10,552 nucleotides of DNA from assembly GCA_041584475.1 (NCBI GenBank), contig JBFHDX010000123.1, forward strand, positions 1 to 10,552, given 5' to 3'. Made by a program: the position numbers and the translations under genes. Shown here one piece after another: positions 6,821 to 10,552 of the stretch. How positions within the stretch are numbered: position 1 is the first letter of the stretch; each line of letters begins with the position of its first letter. The notes beneath the pieces are model-generated. The model saw only the letters and a program-made list of their open reading frames with translations, did no database searches and was not told the origin of the DNA. Source of the stretch: JBFHDX01 sp041584475 (GTDB lineage: Bacteria; Pseudomonadota; Alphaproteobacteria; UBA8366; JADFVY01).

Positions 6821-7357
6821 TCAACGGCTCCGACGACCGCCGGACGCCACGACGGCGCGGCCGAGTCGCGCCAGCGCGGCACGAATCTCCGGATCGGACA
6901 CCCGGTCAAGGGCGGCCTCGACCGCGGTGCGGGCGGCAGGATCGACCGGCGCGGCGGCTGCGTCGCGACGCCCGCGTTGACGAGCCGGCGCGGCGGCGGG
7001 GGGGATGTGGACGAATGCGAGCCGCGCGACGGCGCGGTAGCCGAAATGGCCGTTAATTCGCTCGAGCAACGTCGGCGTCAGATGCTGCAACTCGGTGGCG
7101 ACGCCACCGGCGACGCGGATCCGCAGCGTCCCGCCGTCGCGACGCCCCGGTGCGAACGACAGGCGGTCGGGCCGGCAGGCGGTGGCCAGCTCGGCGCCGA
7201 CGATCTCGTCCCAGCCGGTAATCAGGCCGGTCTCGGCGAAACCGCGCCGCCCGAGCGCACGTCGTGTCACCGCGCCGAGCGGCCCGGCGAGCGCGCGCGG
7301 GCCGCCGCCGCGTCGCGCCGCGTCGCCGTCGTCCTGTTGCTTCCCGCGTTCCGGCAT
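6821..7357 (-). CDS. DUF721 / DciA-like protein
   Basis: This is a 178-residue DUF721 protein. The family includes DciA, the loader or partner of the replicative helicase DnaB in bacteria without DnaC. The conserved part runs from about residue 25 to 117: a helix with LGRRGFAETGLITGWDEIVG (tryptophan W49 and the IVG motif), a short CRPDRLSF strand region, GGTLRIRVAGGVATELQH and LLERINGHFGYRAV. The last 60 residues are Ala/Arg/Pro-rich and end in a predicted helix around a DPEIRAALARLG stretch. The ATG at 7357 was chosen because the domain begins soon after it and GGA lies upstream. The frame stays open as far as 7891, but that part is antisense to mutY and reads as low-complexity Arg/Pro/Ala. 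The gene diverges from mutY with a 41-bp gap. The family call is good. The helicase-loading role is inferred from the family. Confidence 0.85.
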   Translation of the reverse strand: MPERGKQQDDGDAARRGGGPRALAGPLGAVTRRALGRRGFAETGLITGWDEIVGAELATACRPDRLSFAPGRRDGGTLRIRVAGGVATELQHLTPTLLERINGHFGYRAVARLAFVHIPPAAAPARQRGRRDAAAAPVDPAARTAVEAALDRVSDPEIRAALARLGRAVVASGGRRSR

Positions 7358-7365
7358 GCTGTGAT
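7337..7365 (+). promoter_or_regulatory. Weak candidate promoter for mutY
   Basis: TTGCTT (7337-7342), a 17-bp spacer and TGTGAT (7360-7365) would start transcription near 7372, 27 bases before the mutY ATG. The matches are only three and four of six, and the -35 lies inside the 5' end of the divergent dciA-like gene. It is the best candidate I could find in the 41-bp gap. Confidence 0.25.
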
Positions 7366-7398
7366 CCGCATTCTGCTGCTTTCCGTAGTTACGCCCGC

Positions 7399-8454
7399 AT
7401 GGCCCGTTCACGCAAGCACCCGTTACCGCAAGCCCTGCTCGCCTGGTACGACCGCAACCGCCGCCGCCTGCCGTGGCGCGCCGCGCCAGGCGAGGCGCCG
7501 GATCCCTATCGCGTGTGGCTTTCCGAAGTGATGCTGCAGCAGACGACGGTGGCGACCGTCGCGCCCTATTTCCGGTCGTTCTTGGCGCGATGGCCGTCCG
7601 TCGAGTCGCTGGCCGCCGCGTCGCTCGACGAGGTGCTCCACGCCTGGCAGGGCCTCGGCTATTACGCGCGCGCCCGCAACCTGCACCGTTGCGCGCAGCG
7701 CGTCGCGGCCGATCACGGCGGCCGTTTTCCGCAGACGGAGAGGGATTTGCGGGCGCTGCCGGGCATCGGCCGCTATACCGCGGCGGCGATCGCGGCGATC
7801 GCGTTCGGACGACGCGCCGCCGTCGTCGACGGCAATGTCGAGCGCGTGATCGCCCGTCTGTTCGCCGTCGACCAACCGCTGCCGGCGGCAAAGCCGAGGC
7901 TGTACGACCTGGCGGCGGGGCTGACCCCCGAGGAGCGGCCGGGGGACTTCGCCCAGGCGGTGATGGATCTCGGCGCGACGGTCTGCACGCCGCGGGCGCC
8001 GCGCTGCGGCATGTGTCCCTGGGCGACGGCCTGTCGCGGCCGCGATGTCGCCGAGACGCTGCCGCGCCGGGCCGCGAAAGCCGAGCGGCCGACGCGCCGC
8101 GGCGTCGCGTTCTGGATCACGCGGCGCGACGGAACCGTGCTGCTGCGCCGGCGCCCCGAGCGCGGGCTGCTCGGCGGCATGATCGAGTTCCCGTCGACCG
8201 ACTGGCGCGAGCGACGCATTCCGACGGCCGCCGAGGCGGCGGACGAGGCGCCGGTGGCGGCGGCATGGCGCCGGCTGCCCGGCGTGGTGCGCCATACGTT
8301 CACGCATTTCCATCTCGAACTCGGCGTCGTGACGGCGACCGTCGAGGCCGATGCGGTGCCGCACGGCCTGTGGTCAAAGCCCGCCGATTTCAAGGAGCAC
8401 GCGCTGCCGACGGTCATGAAGAAGGTGGCGCGTCATGCGCTCCGCCATCACTGA
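7399..8454 (+). CDS. mutY: A/G-specific adenine DNA glycosylase MutY
   Basis: MutY removes adenine mispaired with 8-oxoguanine, preventing G:C to T:A mutations. The 351-residue product has every family hallmark: catalytic E43 in WLSEVMLQQTTV (40-51); the helix-hairpin-helix LPGIGRYTAAAIAAIAFG (120-137); catalytic D144 in VVDGNVERV; a 4Fe-4S cluster loop with C196-X6-C203-X2-C206-X5-C212; and a C-terminal MutT-like domain (about 233-347) that reads the 8-oxoG, including the FTHFH segment (301-305). The ATG at 7399 has no evident Shine-Dalgarno. An open frame runs back to 7264, but that part overlaps the divergent dciA-like gene and is not family-like. It is the only plus-strand gene here. Its stop codon lies 3 bp from the stop of the convergent lipoprotein gene. 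Confidence 0.97.
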   Translation: MARSRKHPLPQALLAWYDRNRRRLPWRAAPGEAPDPYRVWLSEVMLQQTTVATVAPYFRSFLARWPSVESLAAASLDEVLHAWQGLGYYARARNLHRCAQRVAADHGGRFPQTERDLRALPGIGRYTAAAIAAIAFGRRAAVVDGNVERVIARLFAVDQPLPAAKPRLYDLAAGLTPEERPGDFAQAVMDLGATVCTPRAPRCGMCPWATACRGRDVAETLPRRAAKAERPTRRGVAFWITRRDGTVLLRRRPERGLLGGMIEFPSTDWRERRIPTAAEAADEAPVAAAWRRLPGVVRHTFTHFHLELGVVTATVEADAVPHGLWSKPADFKEHALPTVMKKVARHALRHH

Positions 8455-8457
8455 CGT

Positions 8458-8937
8458 CTAGCGCGGCACGTCCGCGGGCAGCGTGAACGCGCCCGTGACC
8501 CCGTTCACGTCGACCGTGTAAGCGCCCGCCGGCAGGCCGCCCACGTCGAGCGGGAAGGTCTCCTGGAAGCGGATGATCATCTGCGTGCACAGGGCCGCGG
8601 CGGGGCGCGTCGTCCGGATCACCGCACGAAACGTCCGGTCGTCGCGCGTCTGGCTTATCCCGGCGACGGTCGTGCAGCCGTCGGGCAGGTAGCCGTAGGC
8701 GACGACCCGGACCTGGGCCGGCTCGGAATCGAGGACGACGACCTCGATGCGCTGTACGTTGGCCTGTCGGACGACCGCCTTCTCGGCGACCTCCGGCTCG
8801 TGCCGGCAGGCGGCCAGCGACAGCGCGCCGATCATGGCCACAAGGGCGAAATTCCATGCTCGCGGACGCGACCGGGCGAAACCGGGTTCGCGGCGGCTCT
8901 CACGTTGTTCGGACCACATGGCTCGGGCACTGCACAT
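8458..8937 (-). CDS. Predicted lipoprotein of unknown function
   Basis: I cannot assign a function. The 159-residue product has an Arg-rich start, a hydrophobic stretch (about 29-43) and a lipobox LAAC ending at C44, so it is probably a lipid-anchored envelope protein. The mature part (about 115 residues) looks like one compact beta-rich domain. It has a VEVVVLDSEP-like strand region (about 64-73), LPDGCTTVAG (84-93), TTRPAAALCTQ (109-119) and a closing VGGLPAGAYTVDVNGVTGAFTLP (132-154) typical of a beta-sandwich end. C88 and C117 are the only cysteines after the lipid site and could pair. The start is uncertain: ATG at 8937 and ATG at 8919 both lack a ribosome binding site, though both keep the signal peptide. 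The gene lies 13 bp after ccrM and is probably co-transcribed with it. It is convergent with mutY. Confidence 0.75.
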   Translation of the reverse strand: MCSARAMWSEQRESRREPGFARSRPRAWNFALVAMIGALSLAACRHEPEVAEKAVVRQANVQRIEVVVLDSEPAQVRVVAYGYLPDGCTTVAGISQTRDDRTFRAVIRTTRPAAALCTQMIIRFQETFPLDVGGLPAGAYTVDVNGVTGAFTLPADVPR

Positions 8938-8950
8938 GTCGGGGCCGGCT

Positions 8951-10057
8951 TCAGCCCTGGGCCGCCAGATCCGCGCGGAGCTTCTGCCGCAGCACGTCGA
9001 TCGGCACCGGCTTTCCGTAGCGGTCCGTCATCCAGAAGGTCCAGCCGTTGCAACTCGGGGCGCCCTGCACCGCGGCCCCCACCTGGTGAATGGAGCCGCG
9101 GTAGTCGGCGGAGATTATCGAGCCGTCCGCACGCACCTTGGCAGTCCATCGCTTGCCGGGTCCGAACAGGATGTCGCCGGGCCGCAACAGGCCGTGTTCG
9201 ACGAGCCAGCCGAACGGGATCCGCGGCTGGCGACGCCGCGACGGCGTGTCGACGAGCTCGGGGTCCGGCCGATCGGGGATCGCGGCGAGCCGCTCGCGGG
9301 CGATCCGGCGATACTCGGCTTCGCGTTCGATGCCGACGAAGTCGCGGCCCAGTTTGCGCGCGACCGCGCCGGCGGTCCCGGTGCCGAAGAACGGGTCGAG
9401 CACGACGTCGCCCGGCCGCGTCGAGGCAAGCACGATCCGGTGCAGCAATGCCTCCGGCTTTTGCGTCGGATGCGCCTTGGCCCCGTTGGCGTCCTTCAGC
9501 CGCTCGCCGCCGGTGCACAGCGGGATCAGCCAGTCGCTGCGCATCTGCAGATCGTCGTTCAGCGCCTTCATCGCCTCGTAATTGAAGACGTATCGTGCGT
9601 TCTTGTCGCGGGCGCACCAGATCAGCGTCTCGTGCGCGTTGGTGAAGCGGGTGCCCCGGAAGTTCGGCATCGGGTTCGTCTTCACCCAGACGATGTCGTT
9701 GAGGACCCAGTAGCCGATGTCCTGGAGCGCGGCACCGACGCGGAAGATGTTGTGGTAGCTGCCGATCACCCAGATCGTGCCGCTGTCCTTCAGGACGCGG
9801 CGGGCGGCCGAGAGCCAGTCCCGCGTGAAGCGGTCGTAATCGGACAGCGACGTGAACTTGTCCCACGCCTGATCGACGCCGTCGACCCGCGTGTTGTTGG
9901 GCCGATGGAGTTCGCCGCCGAGCTGCAAGTTATACGGAGGGTCGGCGAATATCATATCGACCGATTTCTCCGGCAATCCGCGCATCACTTCGACGCAATC
10001 CCCGCCGAGAATTCTATTCAGCGGAAGTAACTGAGAATTTTTCTTGTCGCGAGCCAT
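8951..10057 (-). CDS. ccrM: CcrM-type GANTC adenine-N6 DNA methyltransferase
   Basis: CcrM methylates adenine in GANTC and, in alphaproteobacteria, couples DNA methylation to the cell cycle. It is a solitary enzyme without a restriction partner, and none is seen nearby. The 368-residue product has the beta-group motif order: catalytic DPPY (39-42) in FADPPYNLQL first, then the AdoMet-binding DPFFGTGT (221-228) after HPTQKPEALL. The C-terminal domain (about 280-362, FGWLVEHGLLRPGDILFG to the end), characteristic of CcrM and involved in DNA recognition, is complete. The ATG at 10057 has no Shine-Dalgarno. The first 17 codons are unusually AT-rich and include TTA and AGA, unlike the rest of the window. 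The gene follows rnhB by 66 bp and precedes the lipoprotein gene by 13 bp. The upstream region carries two GANTC sites. Confidence 0.97.
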   Translation of the reverse strand: MARDKKNSQLLPLNRILGGDCVEVMRGLPEKSVDMIFADPPYNLQLGGELHRPNNTRVDGVDQAWDKFTSLSDYDRFTRDWLSAARRVLKDSGTIWVIGSYHNIFRVGAALQDIGYWVLNDIVWVKTNPMPNFRGTRFTNAHETLIWCARDKNARYVFNYEAMKALNDDLQMRSDWLIPLCTGGERLKDANGAKAHPTQKPEALLHRIVLASTRPGDVVLDPFFGTGTAGAVARKLGRDFVGIEREAEYRRIARERLAAIPDRPDPELVDTPSRRRQPRIPFGWLVEHGLLRPGDILFGPGKRWTAKVRADGSIISADYRGSIHQVGAAVQGAPSCNGWTFWMTDRYGKPVPIDVLRQKLRADLAAQG

Positions 10058-10063
10058 CGGCGG

Positions 10064-10092
10064 ATAATGAGTCTTTGGATTCGGGGCGTCAA
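10064..10092 (-). promoter_or_regulatory. Candidate ccrM promoter, start at or near the ATG
   Basis: On the minus strand there is TTGACG (-35, 10092-10087), a 17-bp spacer and CATTAT (-10, 10069-10064). The matches to consensus are five and four of six. The expected start falls on or next to the A of the ccrM ATG (10057), which would make the mRNA leaderless. This agrees with the missing Shine-Dalgarno. Confidence 0.5.
10069..10082. promoter_or_regulatory. Two GANTC methylation sites in the ccrM promoter
   Basis: GAGTC (10069-10073) and GATTC (10078-10082) are separated by four bases. Both lie in, or at the edge of, the spacer between the candidate -35 and -10 of ccrM. GANTC is the site methylated by the product of this gene. 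In Caulobacter crescentus, GANTC sites in the ccrM promoter region are reported to affect its transcription. The same use here is inference. Confidence 0.6.
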
Positions 10093-10100
10093 TTCCTTTT

Positions 10101-10113
10101 AGAATATTATTCT
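10101..10113. promoter_or_regulatory. Palindrome upstream of ccrM
   Basis: AGAATATTATTCT is a perfect 6+1+6 inverted repeat in the rnhB-ccrM gap, starting eight bases upstream of the candidate -35. The one-base centre argues for a protein-binding site, not an RNA hairpin. The regulator is unknown. Confidence 0.35.
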
Positions 10114-10127
10114 TACCAATCCATTAC
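10113..10127 (+). promoter_or_regulatory. Degenerate CtrA-like box upstream of ccrM
   Basis: TTAC (10113-10116), exactly seven bases, then TTAC (10124-10127). The CtrA consensus is TTAA-N7-TTAA, so six of eight half-site bases match at the correct spacing. CtrA activates ccrM in Caulobacter. The right half overlaps the rnhB stop codon, and the box lies about 20 bp upstream of the candidate -35, further than usual for a directly activated promoter. Confidence 0.35.
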
Positions 10128-10552
10128 TTGAGCAATCCCGCCACGGGCGCGAAACTGCGCCGATGGTGGCGGGTCACGCCCAGCGTCCGCAGCGCTTCGC
10201 GATGCTCCCGCGTACCGTAGCCGGCGTTGCGTTCCCAGCCGTAGCCGGGGCATTCGCGCGCGAGCGCCGCCATGATCCGGTCCCGCGTCACCTTGGCAAC
10301 GATCGACGCGGCGGCGATCGACAGCGAACGGCCGTCGCCGCCGATCAGGCAACGGGTCGGACAACCCAGCTGCGGCGCTCGATTGCCGTCGACGACGGCA
10401 TAGAGGGCTGGCGCCGGGAGGGCATCGAAGGCCCGCCGCATCGCCAGCATCGTCGCCTCTAGGATGTTGTGCCGGTCGATCTCGGCGACGTCGGCGATGC
10501 CAACACCGGTCGCGGCGCGGGCCGAGACCAGCTCGAACAGGGCGGCGCGCAC
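10124..10552 (-). CDS. rnhB: Ribonuclease HII, N-terminus cut by window edge
   Basis: RNase HII cuts RNA in RNA-DNA hybrids and starts removal of misincorporated ribonucleotides. The last 142 codons are present and the frame is open to 10552, so the N-terminal part with the first catalytic acidic pair (the DEVGRG motif) is outside the window. Visible in the fragment are ATGVGIADVAEIDRHNI (14-30), the VDG motif with catalytic D55, the block SIVAKVTRDRIM (83-94) with catalytic D91, and the family end GYGWERNAGYGTREHREAL, followed by GVTRHHRRSFAPV. The TAA stop is 66 bp before ccrM on the same strand. Adjacent rnhB and ccrM genes are, as I recall, a recurring alphaproteobacterial pair. Confidence 0.95.
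   Translation of the reverse strand: MRAALFELVSARAATGVGIADVAEIDRHNILEATMLAMRRAFDALPAPALYAVVDGNRAPQLGCPTRCLIGGDGRSLSIAAASIVAKVTRDRIMAALARECPGYGWERNAGYGTREHREALRTLGVTRHHRRSFAPVAGLLK

Noticed and set aside
7264..7398. Upstream extension of the mutY frame
   Set aside because: It overlaps the dciA-like gene on the other strand, is Arg/Ala-rich and is not part of the MutY family N-terminus, which begins at 7399.
7358..7891. Long N-terminal extension of the dciA-like frame
   Set aside because: This part is antisense to mutY and reads as Arg/Pro/Ala-rich low complexity. The DUF721 domain starts only after the ATG at 7357.
8462..8476. CGCGG-CACGT-CCGCG hairpin as a bidirectional terminator between mutY and the lipoprotein gene
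   Set aside because: The stem is only five bases, lies within the lipoprotein coding end and has no T-run on either strand.
8747..10030. Plus-strand frame of 427 codons antisense to ccrM and the lipoprotein gene
   Set aside because: It covers two well-supported minus-strand genes, shows no domain and has the composition of an antisense shadow.
1..10552. Mobile element, CRISPR, toxin-antitoxin or anti-phage system
   Set aside because: No transposase, integrase, terminal repeats, direct repeat array or defence domain is visible. The methyltransferase is the solitary CcrM type with no restriction partner next to it.

Overview
This window is a GC-rich piece of a bacterial chromosome. It reads as an alphaproteobacterium, probably Rhodospirillales-like. 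The reasons are a separate F0 operon in the order atpI-atpB-atpE-b'-b with a paired b'/b stator, a CcrM-type GANTC adenine methyltransferase, and a secreted DsbA-like gene directly upstream of smc. The lineage is inferred from gene content and order, not from a database match. All genes look intact except the two cut by the window edges.

Layout, left to right. (1) Positions 1-2469, minus strand: F0 part of the ATP synthase. Transcription runs right to left as atpI, atpB, atpE, b', b, and b leaves the window at position 1. A good sigma70-like promoter (2513-2541) lies just upstream and implies an internal GTG start for atpI. (2) 2609-6067, minus: full-length smc, the chromosome-condensing ATPase. 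(3) 6113-6724, minus: an exported DsbA-like thioredoxin-fold protein with its own promoter (6759-6788) and a clear GGAGG ribosome binding site. (4) 6821-7357, minus: a DUF721/DciA-like protein. (5) 7399-8454, plus: mutY adenine DNA glycosylase, the only plus-strand gene, divergent from dciA. (6) 8458-8937, minus: a small predicted lipoprotein of unknown function, convergent with mutY and separated from it by 3 bp. (7) 8951-10057, minus: ccrM. (8) 10124-10552, minus: the C-terminal part of rnhB (RNase HII), whose 5' end lies beyond the window.

Functionally this is a housekeeping neighbourhood. It holds energy conversion (F0), chromosome organisation (Smc), replication or helicase loading (DciA-like), DNA and RNA-primer repair (MutY, RNase HII), cell-cycle DNA methylation (CcrM) and envelope disulfide chemistry (DsbA-like). 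I see no mobile element, CRISPR array, tRNA, rRNA, toxin-antitoxin pair or defence island. No gap between genes is longer than about 140 bp.

The most interesting signals are regulatory. An AT-rich island upstream of ccrM carries a candidate promoter with two GANTC sites in or at the edge of its spacer, no Shine-Dalgarno, a TTAC-N7-TTAC pair resembling a degenerate CtrA box, and a perfect 6+1+6 palindrome. A GANTC site also sits in the spacer of the candidate atp promoter. A hairpin lies just after atpE. I did not find a convincing new multi-gene system.
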